Origin: Balaenoptera acutorostrata
Taxonomy: Eukaryota > Chordata > Mammalia > Artiodactyla > Balaenopteridae
Assembly (NCBI RefSeq): GCF_949987535.1
Contig: NC_080080.1
Span: forward strand, 59,742,668 to 59,806,667
DNA length: 64,000 nt
Direction of reading: 5' to 3'
Shown: piece by piece, positions 22,739 through 35,542 of the stretch
Layout of the letters: each line of letters begins with the position of its first letter
Numbering within the stretch: the first letter of the stretch is position 1
Notes under the pieces: model-generated
Database searches by the model: none
The model's input: the letters and a program-made list of their open reading frames with translations, nothing else
Told to the model about the DNA's origin: nothing
Program-made: the position numbers and the translations under genes

Positions 22739-23334
22739 TGTTGGGACCCAGGGTAGTCCACCCCAAATATGCCTCAGTTAGTTACTTTCAATTAAAGTTA
22801 TTTGATTATTTTTATTAAGGTTACTTAAGAAACAGCCAATGAAAGAGGGACATTCTGACCTTCCTCTCCGTCTCCTTGAAAGCAGGAAATAAACTTCCCA
22901 TGTGAAAGATGCCCTCCCTGTGTCTGGAGGTAGAGGGACACCCTTATCCCCAGAGATAGGGAATTCGGGCTAAGAAGCCTGTATAAACAAAGCTTGTTAC
23001 TTCTTTAATTTACTACCCCAAAGCCAAACTCTGTTTAGATTCTTCACTAAATGAGCACCCAAAGCCTAAGTTTCTTTGTCCTGTCAATTCCACACAAATT
23101 TATTGTTTCTTTGTCTATAAAGTATAAAAGCTTCCTGCTTTGGCCACTTCTTAGGTCCCATTTCTATAATACCCATTTGGCCACTTCTTAGGTCCCATTT
23201 CTATAATATAAAAATGTGCATGATTTAAAATTAGTTTATCTTTCTCCTGTTAATCTGTCTTCTGTCAATTGTATTATTAGTCCAGCCACAAGAGCTCAAA
23301 AAGGGTAAAGGGGGAAATTTATCCCTCCCCAACA
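22739..23334 (+). mobile_element. solo LTR of an endogenous retrovirus
   Basis: 596 bp, starting TGTTGGG and ending CCAACA, the TG...CA ends of an LTR, with a 4-bp duplication GTGG on each side (22735-22738 and 23335-23338). A TATA box TATAAAAG lies at 23123-23130. No canonical AATAAA is obvious downstream. The AT-rich 3' part includes a 37-bp internal duplication. No internal retroviral sequence adjoins it, so it is a recombined solo LTR. Confidence 0.7.
23139..23208. repeat. 37-bp tandem duplication inside the LTR
   Basis: 'tttggccacttcttaggtcc' and the following 'catttctataata' occur at 23139-23171 and again at 23176-23208 without mismatch over 33 bp. It lies just after the TATA box, so it lengthens the presumed R/U5 region. 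Confidence 0.95.
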
Positions 23335-23991
23335 GTGGCTCACACTAACTAGGAGCCTTGGTGGTAGGGAATTTTGGGAAGTGCATTTGCAGCTTAGGTA
23401 AATTGGCACAGCACAAATACATTGCTCTACCCCTTGCAATGTGACATTCATATATACTTTTTTTAACCATTCTTAATATCACTTCCAAATTGAGACAATG
23501 GCAATATAATGCTTCTGTATAACATGATATAGCTATCCATTCTACAATTGAAAACACTCTTTTACATAAGAAAATACAAATTCTTTCTTTGTCTTCTAGC
23601 AGAAACATTGATATTTCCCCTTTGTTAGTCTGTAACTTGAAAACTTACATTTAAGATTAATTGCTATGAACACTTCTGCTTCCTTCTTTTAGATGATAGA
23701 AGAGAAGAAAAAAGCTAATGTATACCTAAATATATTCTGAAATCCAGACACCTTTTTCCTTACTACCCATTGTGGACTCGCAGCCCAATTTCTCCTGGAT
23801 GGTCAGAATTTGTCTCCAATAAAATTAAAGTTACACATTCTTTTTGATTCATATCATTTATTTTTGATCACATGGATTTTGATTCACATCAACTATTCAT
23901 CCATAACATGAGGAGCCCAATGTGTGCAGGTAGCAGTCTCAAATTTCAGTGTAATAAAATACTTACTGTATCATCTAGTGGAAACTCTATT
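23335..23991. other. unclassified non-coding DNA
   Basis: No gene or named repeat. The minus frame at 23345-23608 has no recognisable domain. Confidence 0.4.
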
Positions 23992-25050
23992 CTTTTTTTT
24001 TTTAATACAGCAGGTTCTTATTAGTTATCCATTTTATACATATTAGTGTATACATGTCAATCTCAATCTCCCAGTTCATCACACCACCACCACCCCACCG
24101 CACTCCCTGCCACTTTCCCCCCTTGGTGTCCATACATTTGTTCTCTACATCTGTGTCTCAATTTCCGCCCTGCAAACCGGTTCGTCTGTACCATTTTTCT
24201 AGGTTCCACATATATGCGTTAATATACAATATTTGTTTTTCTCTTTCTGACTTACTTCACTCTCTATGACAGTCTCTAGATTCATCCATGTCTCTACAAA
24301 TGACCCAATTTCATTCCTTTTTATGGCTGAGTAATATTCCATTGTATATATGTACCACATCTTCTTTAACCATTTGTCTGTCGATGGGCATTTAGGTTGC
24401 TTCCATGTCCTGGCTATTGTAAATAGTGCTGCAATGAACATTGGGGTGCATGTGTCTTTTTGAATTATGGTTTCTCTGGGTATATGCCCAGTAGTGGGAT
24501 TACTGGGTCATATGGTAGTTCTATTTTTAGTTTTTTAATGAACCTCCATACTGTTCTCCATAGTGGCTGTATCAATTTACATTCCCACCAACAGTGCAAG
24601 AGGGTTCCCTTTTCTCCACACCCTCTCCAGCATTTGTTGTTTGTAGATTTTCTGGTGATGCCCATTCTAACTGGTGTGAGGTGATACCTCATTGCTGTTT
24701 TGATTTGCATTTCTCTAATGATTAGTGATGTTGAGCAGCTTTTCATGTGCTTCTTGGCCATCTGTATGTCTTCTTTAGAGAAATGTCTATTTAGGTCTTC
24801 TGCCCATTTTTGGACTGGGTTGTTTGTTTCTTTAATATTGAGCTGCATGAGCTGATTATATATTTTGGAGATTAATCCTTTGTCCGTTGATTCATTTGCA
24901 AATATTTTCTCCCATTCTGAGGGTTGTCTTTTTGTCTTGTTTCTGGTTTCCTTTGCTGTGCAAAAGTTTGAAGTTTCATTAGATCCCATTTGTTTATTTT
25001 TGTTTTTATTTCCATTACTCTAGGAGGTGGATCAAAAAGGATCTTGCTGT
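23992..25050 (-). mobile_element. 5'-truncated L1, second 3'UTR type
   Basis: A minus-strand L1 with A-rich tail (T11 at 23993-24003 on the plus strand), a 3'UTR and the C-terminal third of ORF2, truncated near 25050. ORF2 remnants lie at 24465-24989 and 24199-24441 in different frames, so at least one frameshift lies near 24441-24465. The Cys/His motif (CWRGC...LLHCWWEC) is intact in sequence. Its 3'UTR ('taatacagcaggttcttatt') differs from that of the L1s at 7600 and 61393 but matches the short tail at 47129, so it is a separate subfamily. No clear TSD. Confidence 0.9.
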
Positions 25051-25059
25051 GATTTATGA

Positions 25060-26500
25060 AACTTACCTGCATTTGCAGAAATTGATGGAGCTCAATCTCA
25101 TATGCTACTGTGATCTCCCAAGATTATGGATGAGTCAGACAACACACTGTTGGGTAATTCAGGTCATATTGTAATATGTGGCTTCCTACCCACTGGCTCA
25201 GACGTTTCTAAACAATGCCTAAACTTGTTGCTATTATTTTCACATCCTTCCTGATGAGCTAAATATTACAAATAAAATGGATCATCATGATACCTTACTG
25301 AAGAATGGACAGGCAATTAAGACCCCTGCAGAGCAGATTATGACATAAGACTGCAGAAACAATATAGCCCTGGGTAGGGTAGTGATGATGTATTGTTGGC
25401 TCAGACATCTGAATGCAAACTGCTTCTGATGATCTTTATTAACAGGTATGGAGCAAAGAGCATTTGCCAGATCAATAGCCCCATACCATATGCCAGGGAA
25501 TATGTTGATTTGCTCTAGTAACAAAACTACATTTGAAAGAGCAACTGCAATTGGCATCACCATCTGGTTAAGTTTATGGAAACCTACTGTCATTCTCCAA
25601 AATCCGTCTGTCTTCCACAGAGGTCAGATAGACAAGTCAAACGGGATGTGGTAGAAATCACTACGCCTGCATCTTTCAAGTCTTTAATGGTGGCACGAAT
25701 CTCTACAATCTGTCTAGGAATGCAATATTGGTTTTGGTTTATTATCTAGGCAGTTTTAGTGGCTCCCACTTGGCTTTACCTAAAATAATAGCATTTACTC
25801 CATAGGTTAGGAAATGGAAGTGGGAATTCTACCAGTTTCTAGGCATGTCTATTATAACCATGCATTATGGAATCTGGGAAATCATGCATTCTGGAATCTG
25901 GGTGAGTTTGGAGGCTCACTGGTTCACTGTGAGATAGACTCAAGCCAAAGCTCCGTTGATCACAGACCTCTATCAATCTTTACTATGACTGGTATATCAC
26001 AGTGAAATTTTTCAATTCCCGCAATTAGTTTAAGTTTACAGCCAGTCTCTAACAATCCCTCAAAAGTCTGATTAATTCCTCTTCTACAATGCACAACCAC
26101 CTGGTAAAAAGCTGTACGCTCCTTTGGGGGAAGGCTAAAAGGTTTACATTATAAGTTTTCATCATGGAATACGGTTCCTCCTCAAAGGCACCTGACCTTC
26201 CTTTCATTTAAGGGGTTCTGGGTATGTGAACTAGTTCATATCTGGGAATTTGTTAAGGGGCAAGATTTCTCAATTATAATTTGTAAGGCTTCTACTCACT
26301 AGACCTAGAGTTTTATGTGTATACAGACCAAGTAAGATTTTAGTATGCTGCCCATCTATTTCAGTTCTAGGGACACCATGATTGACTAGCCCATTTTGAC
26401 CCCTGCTTCGACTCAGCTGCCACGAAACTGTGCAATTATGGGATCTGGTTAAACCATTTATATACAGCTATCGCTTCTGTGTCTGATTTTGGCCTGAAGA
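25060..26500 (-). pseudogene. endogenous retrovirus pol remnant (protease and reverse transcriptase)
   Basis: Minus-strand relic of a retroviral pol. A protease-like stretch with LLETG (in place of the usual active-site triad) and SNPRF-like downstream decay lies around 25930-26130 with several stops. A reverse-transcriptase piece follows at 25285-25593, with HKLNQ, LLEQIN and AIDLANA, the conserved N-terminal half of the enzyme. The frame then breaks and the YxDD box is not visible. The LTR at 26989-27500, same orientation and upstream, could be its 5' LTR. Gag is not recognisable between them, and the downstream part is missing where the L1 at 25050 begins. Class (I or III) is not settled. 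Non-functional. Confidence 0.7.
25859..25906. repeat. 24-bp tandem duplication in the ERV relic
   Basis: Units 'catgcattatggaatctggg' plus aaat (25859-25882) and 'catgcattctggaatctggg' plus tgag (25883-25906) are adjacent and share 19 of the first 20 bases. Confidence 0.85.
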
Positions 26501-26988
26501 TAGAAGGTAAGGCAGTAAAACAACAAATAATAGACCTAAAGTGGGGGTAGCAAGGACAAACTGAAATCCATAAGGACAAGCTGGAACATACATCTGTCTC
26601 TCACCACCTCTAACCAAGCCTCCCACATCAGTGATGCCAGTAACCAGCCAAAGAAGCTGGTGCCCAGGATTTGGAGAACTTAAGGAGATCTGACAGGAGT
26701 CTGAGGACCTGTGGTCCTAGCTGCTATCCCACTTGCAGCAAACACTAGCTATGGATTTATTAACACTAAAGGAGATTCAACAGGGCCGGAGGAGTTGTAG
26801 ACCTAGCTGCTGTCACACAACAATGAAATGAGTCAGCAGATCAGGGACAAATGTTGGTAAGCCACAATATCATTTGTCGCCCTGCACAGACCTGAGTGTA
26901 AAGAGAAAGTGGCTGCTGCCTCACTTCTGCCTTCCAGTGTCATGTACAATGTCCCTTATGATTCATGCTAATAAGGAAATATGCAAGT
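26501..26988 (-). other. leader region between LTR and pol relic, unassigned
   Basis: No gag frame can be read. Some wording resembles 22430-22690. A position between LTR and pol suggests decayed retroviral leader or gag, but this is inference only. Confidence 0.3.
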
Positions 26989-27500
26989 GTCAAAGCAAAA
27001 ACTGCACCGGACACTGTTGAATAGGTAAGGAAGACTTTATTCAAGGCTATTGCAATAGGAGAGAGCCATCAGAACTCAGTCTGAGCTCAACTCCACTAAA
27101 ATAAATGCAGAAGTTTTAACAGCTAAGGTTGGGGGATGGGGTCATAGGTCATCTGTGTTTGCTAGCTGACCTTCTCCAAAGGAAAAGTAAACTTTCTCTT
27201 ATCCTCATGACAGGAGGTAACTTTACAACTCCCATACTCCCACAGGGCTGTTATCTTTCCTGATGATTACTTTTCAAAAGGATAGCTCCCAAGTCCTTGG
27301 GAAAGACAGTCTTAGGTTGTAAAACTGGCAGGAGGCCTTTAAAAAAGATTTATATCTCAAGGAGGCAGGGAAAGAATTTACAATTACAAGTTTTCCAAAA
27401 TAAGTGTTCTGAGAAAAGGGAGGTCAAGGGCCTAGAGTCAGGAAAAAGCCTATCTAAAGTTTAGTCAAGCTGAGGGAAACACTAAAGCCCTCTTGGTCTC
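26989..27500 (-). mobile_element. ERV LTR, minus orientation (family A)
   Basis: On the minus strand it carries an AATAAA signal (plus 'tttatt' near 27036) and ends near 26989. It shares aligned blocks with 53320-53755: 'tttattcaagRctattgcaa', 'aaagaatttacaatt', 'caagttttcYtaa', 'agaaaagggaggtca'. The two are diverged copies of one LTR family in the same orientation. Its likely 5' (U3) start is near 27481-27500. It may be the 5' LTR of the pol relic at 25060-26500. Confidence 0.6.
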
Positions 27501-27724
27501 AGGGAAGGGAATTCTAGAAAACATAGTAGTTTTCCCGTAGCTAAGTCGATACAATACAAATTCAGCACAGTTCTCTGCTCTGAGCTTGTATTGTTCTGAT
27601 AGCCTCATTTAGTACTTATTTGTTCTGTTAAGAAAACCTATCTCAAACTGAGAAATAACATAAAAGAATGACTGCATGACCTTTAAGTGTCATGTTAGAA
27701 CGTTGTAATAAGCCTTTCTGGGGA

Positions 27725-27870
27725 TTAATTCTAGCTGTTGTAGCTAAAAAATGGCCATAAACCTGCATGAATGGATGAGTGTGTCTGTGTTCCAGTAAAC
27801 TTTTTTTCCAAAAAACAGGTAGTGGGTCAGGTTTGGCTCACTGGTTTTAGTTTGCTAACTCCCACTCTAG
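27725..27870. repeat. old DNA-transposon-like fragment, unnamed
   Basis: 'gttccagtaaactttttttc', 'aaaaaacaggtagtgggtca', 'ggtttggctcactgg' and 'ttagtttgctaactcccact' recall a widespread non-autonomous DNA transposon end. Family not assigned. Confidence 0.35.
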
Positions 27871-28464
27871 AGGAATGTAGTTTTGTTTGATTTCCTATTT
27901 ACCGTGGATTAGAGCCTAGGTTCTGTGAAGTGAAATATTGATTTATGAATTTGTATGTTGTAAATGATTTTGTCCAAAAGGGATGTAATAGTTTTGTAAC
28001 CAGTAGAGAAGATAACCTCAAATGTTACAGTTTTATTGCACCATAAGACACTAAATACCTTTATATTTTACACTGCAACTTTATTTCAGGATTCTGTCTT
28101 TCATTAACTATAAATACTTCCATCTCTTCTATGTGCTTTTGAACCAGCTTTACCTACCAATTTTCCATTCCCCTCATTATTGCCTTAAATAAATATTTGA
28201 TGCATGTTAACTATGTATTTTCAGTAGACTCGTATTTTTAATGTTTGAAAATTATGCTTCGAGAGTTTTATAATTATTTTCAGCACTGGGCATTCTAAGC
28301 CTTTCTCAGAAGGGCAGAGCCTGTCCTGCTAAGCTCAAAGGAAAAGAAGAAACAGTGGAGCTGAACCTGTTCTATGATTTTCCCCAAAAGATCAGTCTTC
28401 CTCCTTTGGGGAAGACAGAGTTAGGGTGTGAGCATGGCCAGGAATATCCCGCTAGCTCTGTAGT

Positions 28465-28625
28465 TATCCCTGTGTGGTCCCAGACCAGCAGCATGAGCAC
28501 CCTTTGGCAGTTATTAAAATTTTCAGCTCATGGGTCCTGCCAGATCTACTGAATCCCACAATCTGCAATTTGAGGAACCTTCCAAGTGATTTTAATGCAA
28601 GTTAAAGTTCGAGAATCTCTGCTCA
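28465..28625. repeat. MER5A-like hAT MITE
   Basis: 'gtggtcccagaccagcagca', 'ctactgaatcccacaatctg', 'cttccaagtgattttaatgc' and 'gttcgagaatctctgctc' follow the MER5A word order. Diverged. Confidence 0.65.
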
Positions 28626-28629
28626 AAAG

Positions 28630-31600
28630 ATGTCCAGTGGGGAATTCAAGTACCTCCTTCTCAAATAGGCATTTTTATACAAAGCTCGGCCTCTTTCTAC
28701 TGGGTGAAAGCCTATCTTCAACCCTTCACACTGCTGCTGAAGGGAGAAATTCAAGTTTGTCTTATTTTATAAGTGTGACTTGCTTATTCTTAATGATTTA
28801 CTATTTAAATGGCAAGTTAAATTTCATTTTACTACAGGATTTATTTTTTAAAAGGAAGATAAAAGTTAATTTGGGAAAGTGGTATGGGTGGACCAGGTAC
28901 CTTCCCCCTTGCCTTCTTGTTGCTATAACTTAGAGTTGTTTTCATAAAGATGAAGATTTAAAATGCATTTCCACATTATCTCTGATTCCTCTTCTTTCAT
29001 AATTCATTTCCATTCAGGCAGATGACCTGAAGGGAGAAAAGTACAGTAAGAAAATCATAATGCAGTGTCAGAATGTGACACAGAGATTGTGCTGAGCAGA
29101 GCATTTCATTCAGTGACTTCAAAAACCATTGTGGGCTTTCTAGAAATGTTTGCTTCCTAATAATCCATTGGGTATGTCTCAACTCAAGCTGAAGAGTGAG
29201 TGAACAAATAAGACAAGCAATAATAATGTAGACAGCCTATGGGGCTTTTTTGATACAGATCACTACTGAGGTGAAGCCTTTTCAATAATCATAATTATTT
29301 CAAATAGAGACTAATAAGTTGCCATAGGAAGTGCTCATTGTGATGGCATATTTTTCATTCTGTAGGACTAGGCTTGAATGCTGATCCAGGCTACTGGGAA
29401 AACCATTTTTAGTCACATTGACTCATTCTGACACATGAAGGTCAGGGGAGCTGAATTTGTGGCCTGGCTCATTACTATAACACCAGGGGATGTCCCAGAG
29501 CTGCCAGCCTTGTCACGGAAGTGCAGCCTCATTCCCAGCTTAGAGCTCGGATTTGCACTGGCACAGGGAGAGTTTCCTCATGAGATCGTTTCTTTCTACC
29601 ATCAGGACTACTATTTTCATAAAGCATCAAAAACATATGCTCTCTGGAAGCAGGAGGCCCTGTGGAATAAATATTTCAAGAGCACAAACCTCCTTTTCGG
29701 TAATCAACATCTCGCTACAACAATCTGCTTTGGTCACTTGGGGAGTTATCTCTAAGGTAATTCTGGATTTATCATGGCTTCCAGAATATCCCTGAGAATT
29801 CTATAAAATTTTTTCTGTCAATTTAAGCAGGACATATCAGACCAAGGCAGAGGGCAGCCCTTGACTGGTCTTTCAGCCAATTGTCATAATGGGTGCCACC
29901 TAGGAGAGTTTGACCTGGAATTCACTGGTCCCAGGGGACTGTTCTGGCTTCTCTGCTTTCTATTTCCAGGGTGAGAGTTTACAAACATTAATTTTGTTAG
30001 TATGTAAGAGGCTCTAGATATTTCAATCTAAATAAAATGAACAAAGAATGATAGCTTATTTATTAATTAGCAGGAAAAGATAATCTACTCATATCACAAT
30101 TTATAAAGTATAAAGATATTTATACTCATTGTTTGATGAATACTAAATTGACATTACTATTAAATGTTCTTATTAATACAAATGATTATTATTTTAAAAA
30201 TAACAATAAGAGGGATTTATTGAATGCTTAACATATTCTAGGGACTATTCTGACAAATGTAATGTGAGGTGTTTTGAAAATTATTGATGTACATATCTCT
30301 TTTTTCTTTCTGAGCACCTGACCCTTCTCCAAGTGTGCCTACAGATTCAGAGTAGAGATGATAATTTGTTCTCCAAAAAGAATACTACGAGAGAGATTCC
30401 AACATCCAAAAATATAATCTACAGCGATAGTCTTAAAAACTTTGAAGCATCTTGAAAAAAAGAATCTTTATCTTTCTTTATCTTATACTTTAGCAACTCA
30501 ATAGTCAAAATTAGCAGCTTAGACCTAAAGCTTTACCTAAAAAAAAGAGGAAGAGTATAATGGAGATAGAGGGAAAAGATCAGAGAGTTATACTTGCACT
30601 AGATTAGTGAAGGTTGTACCAAGGGCAGAAAGGAACTCTGGCTGCTTCGTCTTAAAAATCTATGGAAAGAGTTAGAGCTTGGGTTTCCCCAATCTAAGAA
30701 GCAGCCAAACCAATCCTGGGTCACACAGCAGGGGACCCTGAAGTTAGCTTTCCTGATCCGTGCTTGGGTCACGTGGGTGGTGTAACTAGGACACAGAAGG
30801 AGCTGAACATTTGGTGGGGGAGGAGGGGAGGTGTTGTAAGGTGATTCTCAAACACGACTTCAGAGTGAACTGCCAGAGTCAGGCCAAATAGAAGATACAA
30901 TCAGAGAAATAAGGTTTGAATCTAGTTTTCTTGGACTCTTAGCTTGTGCTTCAGCAGTGGGACATTCTTACGAGAGATTAACTTTATGTTGGGATAATCT
31001 TGGTTGTCACTTCTCCACTGCATGCCTTACCGCCATTAAGAATGGAAAAATGGTCCATTGGTCTGATGGTCCTCCTTCCCTTCCCTTCAGAGTACTGAAA
31101 ATTCCTCCCTTTCTCCTGTTTCCATTAATCACACCATTTTTCTTACTGCACTTGTTTTTATAACATCTCTTCATTTCAGTATAATTTCAATAGTGTTATA
31201 ACCACAACTGTATAGATTTACCATTTACTCTATTTAAGTCCTGCTTCTTCTGAATGGCATACAGGAAGACATCTTTTTCCTCTTCATTTGTAAAGTGATT
31301 CATAATTATGCAGTAGAATAAGTAACTTCTTGGAAGGTTTCCACGCTCAACAAAAATGTCCCAATCTCATCCAGGGCATGCGATTTCTTGCTGGCCACAA
31401 CCACGGTGGGCAGGTAGACCTATTCTATCTTGGTCATATAGTATGCTTCCTGATCTTGTTCCTCCTCATCTTTTTTTTCATGTTTCAAATTCTAGGCTTC
31501 ATGTTCTTTTGAGGTCTGAATCTCTGTGTCCGCTGGTTGTATAGATGACAGAGATATTTCATAATACATCATTCTTGAAAAGTCCTTTACAATCATTTTC

Positions 31601-34136
31601 ATTATTTCTCTTATAAGTCCTAATGAGGAAAAATATTGGATTTTCTTCTCTTTTTTTTTTTTCCATTGTAAAGAAGGGAAATTTGAAGGTTAAATGGTGT
31701 TAGCCAGGAAAACTGAAGATATATCGACAGCAGAAGTACCCAAGACCTTTAAAATCATCTATCTGCCTTACTTGACACTTCCTTTAAAATTTTATCACTG
31801 GAACCGTGATGAATAAAACATGAGGTTTGTATTCAAGCCATTTACATACCTCCTTGCTCTGAGGAAAATGCAGTCACCCAGATTTCTCTCTTCTGGCTCC
31901 AGTGTATTTCAGGAACTAGCAGACACAACTGAGATGATAAATGAGATTCCATTGTTGATAGGAGTGAAGTGGTAACCCACTGACCCAGGGCTCCCTCCAA
32001 CTGGATTGGCTCAGCCCCTAGGCTAATAGTTCAATTTGCTATAAAATGAAGGCAGGGATCTAAAGAGCTTGACTCAGCCTTCATTCACTTTTGTTTTGTT
32101 TATGATCTTTGCCCTAATGCTGAGATTTTTCTGCTATGACCTTTTCTCCCCCTTGGTGCCTTGGACTTTTATTTCGGATTTTGGGCTACTTTCATTAAAC
32201 TTTTTCTTTAATCTTTAGTTTTAATTCTTCATGGAACTAGAATATTACTGCTATATTCTCACCATTATGAGTCTTAATTTCTCTATTTAAAACATGAGAA
32301 TAAACAATAGCTGCCCATCTAACATCTTTGTTTATAGAGTCCAATAAGGTATCCAAATTATTTTTTATAAAATAATCAAGTTGATTAAAATTAATATTAC
32401 TGCTGCTACTTCAACCACCAGCACCACCACTACTACCACTCTTACTATATTTACAACTGATAAAATGTCTTTATATCCAACATGCAGCAATATTTGACAC
32501 TTAGCAGGTGCTCAGTACTTGTAGTTGAATTATATCGAATTGTACTCTGGCAGTGACTACTTAACCTCCTATTCTGTTTCTTTTGAACCAATTTCTTTTT
32601 TCCCCCATATTGTTTGCTCTTATTAACATTTACAACAGAATGTATGGTTAGAAACCCTGAGATAAATATCTTTTCTTCATTTTATTTCCCGTGATTTTGT
32701 TCCTCACACTGAGTTTTGTTGTTCTTTTGACAGTTGAGACAATTGTGGGTAGACCCAAGGATCACTCATGGGCATGAATCAGATTCAGTGAATCTTAGAT
32801 GTTAGTGTCACCATAAATTTTCATCTTATTTAGATTGTTCAATACTTATTGATTCCCTATCATAAACAAGACATTAGTGGGGCCAGTGGTACAAGGGGCT
32901 GTTGTAGAAAGACAGCATCACTGAGGATAAAATAAAAATTACAGTTCTGGAAGGTTATCTGTGTGTCTTCTAAATATTTACTTTGGATTGTATTGTATTG
33001 ATGAATAAACTTATTCTGATAATCCATCAATTTATATACCCATTTTGATTAATTAGTTGATTGAATGTAACAACTCAACTGGTTGATTGGGACATTATGA
33101 AAAATCAATACATTGAAGCCAGGCTCAGAGCTAATGTGAGGTGAGCCTCTCCTTGACATTATAGGAAGAGTATCTTAGTTGCCAGGAACATAGTGCCCAG
33201 GGATGGCTGCAGTGATGACAAGGAGTGAGCATTAGAAGAGCTACTTTGAAAAAAAAAAGCAATAAAGTTTATAATTAACACAAGAGCATTTTAAAAGTAT
33301 TAGTGTCAAATATTTTATGGTCAGGCCCATTTTCAAATTAATATTTTACTGTGTCTTTATACATTAATATTTTACATGTCTTTAAATATGGATACTTTGG
33401 TGATAAAAGTAACCACACAATGGAGTATAATTCCTGAGCTAACAAATTGTCCTATTCTTAAATTTCTTTCTAAGTTAAACATTTACACAAATTTAAAATA
33501 TCTCTTTGTAGTACAGATTAATTATACTCTACCTTCATATTATCATACTTGGGGTGAAGTTCATACTTCAGCTTCTTTCTATCTTTTCTCATTTTTATCC
33601 AAGGAAAGATAAATGACTCTTCCATGGACAGATCATCTTTCATGGTTATACTTTCAGGAGAGTATCAAAATCTGGATTGTAGCTTTCCATTCAACTTGTG
33701 TTCTCCATATTGTTTTTTTAAAAACAATAATAAAATGTATATTTATCTTATTTCTATCTGTTGACTACCACTTTTTCTTCTTGAATGGTTTCTAATTCAG
33801 AAATATAGTAAGAGAAGTATGATTAGTTATAACATCAAACCCAAAATGTCTGTATTCCTGCTGACATCTTTTCGCAAGGAAATTGTAAGATACTGTATAC
33901 ACAATCAAAATACTGTAATTAAACTTATCCTGACTGCGTATATTTTCAATGGGAGAAAAATTAATATCAAGTTATTGCTACTCAAACTAACTTGTATTCA
34001 CTTAACAGCTTTTGTAGGTTTTTAGTTAACACATTTTTAAAGCATATTTTAATGGATACTTCTGAATATTTATTTCCACATATTCTTATTCAGTTGATTC
34101 AAATGCCTTTGGCAAAATAGTCTTGTCCTTTGATTT

Positions 34137-34138
<2 letters not shown>
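28630..34138. other. 5.5 kb without recognised gene or clear repeat
   Basis: AT-rich DNA. Short MIR-like wording occurs at 30205-30275 ('tttattgaatgcttaacata'), and a GCT/ACC-rich trinucleotide run lies at 32400-32445. The 106-codon frame at 29435-29755 is the longest coherent one, but it has no recognisable domain. This is the largest block not explained by repeats and therefore the best place to look for conserved non-coding elements. Confidence 0.4.

Positions 34139-34170
<32 letters not shown>
34139..34170. repeat. (GT)16 microsatellite
   Basis: Uninterrupted alternating GT. Confidence 0.97.
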
Positions 34171-34171
<1 letters not shown>

Positions 34172-34274
34172 GATACCATAAATCCGTTATAGGTAAACTT
34201 TTTTGGTGATTCATTTTACATGTAAAAATTTACAATATTCCCATCTCCTTATTCAAATCCCCTCATGTGACTAC

Positions 34275-34430
34275 TGGTCACCTGTTAGAATCACCTGGGG
34301 ATCTTTGAGAAAATACTCATTACTGGGTTTCTCTTCTAGAGATTCTGATTTAGTTATTCTGGAGAAGTACCTGGGTGTGAATCATTTAAAAAGTTTCCAT
34401 GTATTCCATATATGCCAAGGTTGAAAACAC
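34275..34430. repeat. MER5A-like hAT MITE
   Basis: 'actactggtcacctgttaga', 'atcacctggggatctttgag', 'gattctgatttagttattct' and 'gccaaggttgaaaacactac' match the MER5A order. Confidence 0.65.
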
Positions 34431-34469
34431 TACACTGGGCAATAGTCTTAGAAAGCAATTTTGTGGATT

Positions 34470-34610
34470 ATGTGTCAAATTTACCTAAGAGCAGAAATAT
34501 ACAAAAATACAGATTCAAGGGCTCTAATCCTCAGGATTATAATTCAGTACATCTTGGGTGTGGTGTTTTTGGTGATTCCAAAGTGTGGTCAGGTTTGGGA
34601 ACCTTGACCT
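34470..34610. repeat. second MER5A-like fragment
   Basis: 'tcaggattataattcagtac', 'tcttgggtgtggtg' and 'caaagtgtggtcaggtttgg' suggest an overlapping or opposite-oriented MER5-type copy. Less certain than the neighbour. Confidence 0.4.
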
Positions 34611-34869
34611 CCATCACTTCTCTCTTCTCTTAGTTACTTTCTAGCACCATGGACAGCACCCTCGACTTAAAAATCATGAGCTGGAATGTTAGAATTCCAT
34701 AGTTTTTGAGTGAAAGGGATCTTTGAGATCAAAACAAAAAAAGTACCATGTTTTCCAAGTGAGAAAAGTAATCATCTACAAATTTTAAAATATTTTACAA
34801 AACTCACACAAGCAGGGTGAACAGTGCTGACAGTCTTATTGTTCATCATTTTTCTCAATTCTTCATTTA

Positions 34870-35240
34870 CACTGGATTTCTTTATTTTGTGCAACACACA
34901 TTGCCCATCCTCTAGATCCCATTTGCTTTATAAACGTCTTCTCCTCACCAGGTTCAAGTGACACTTTCTCACGAAGTCATCTCTGATTTCTCAGACTAAG
35001 TCAGTTATGGTTATCATATGCTTTTATAGATTCATGTTTGTACACTTCATATTTTTTATAACAATATGTAATTAAACAATAAACAATGTGATTATTAGAA
35101 TAAAGTTCTCTTCTACCAGACTGTCAACTCCAAAGTCTGTGACTATTTTTGCTTATCTTTGTGTCCTTTACCCTAGCACAATGTCCAGTATGTAATAGAC
35201 ATGTAATAAATATGTTTATTGAATTGAATTTATTAGCAAC
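34870..35240 (+). repeat. L2 LINE 3' fragment
   Basis: 'gtgacactttctcacgaagt', 'catctctgatttctcagact', 'agactgtcaactccaaagtc', 'cctagcacaatgtccagtat' and 'atgtttattgaattgaat' give the L2 3' order and orientation. Confidence 0.75.
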
Positions 35241-35542
35241 CATAACGTGATGGAATTTTATTTGTCCTAATTTAAAATCTAATGAAATTTCTTGCTCATG
35301 CCATTTACTTTTGACTTCAGTGTGCTGTTTATGACCAATACTAACATGTGCAAGAGGATCTTTTACTATCACATAAAAGTTCTTTATGACAGTAAGCTGT
35401 TTGTTATTTTCAATTATGTATGAGTTATAAGGAAAAATGTACTGGCTTGTCAAAAAGAAGGGTTATTTTAGGGTGTCTACTGAGGAAACTGCAAGATACA
35501 TTTTATTTTTTTTCCTGTAGTTATATATAGCACTCTCTGTGG

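Noticed and set aside
29435..29755. 106-codon plus-strand frame as a possible host exon
   Set aside because: No recognisable domain, no splice-site pattern I could defend, and another frame overlaps it at 29553-29795. Length is within chance for the region.
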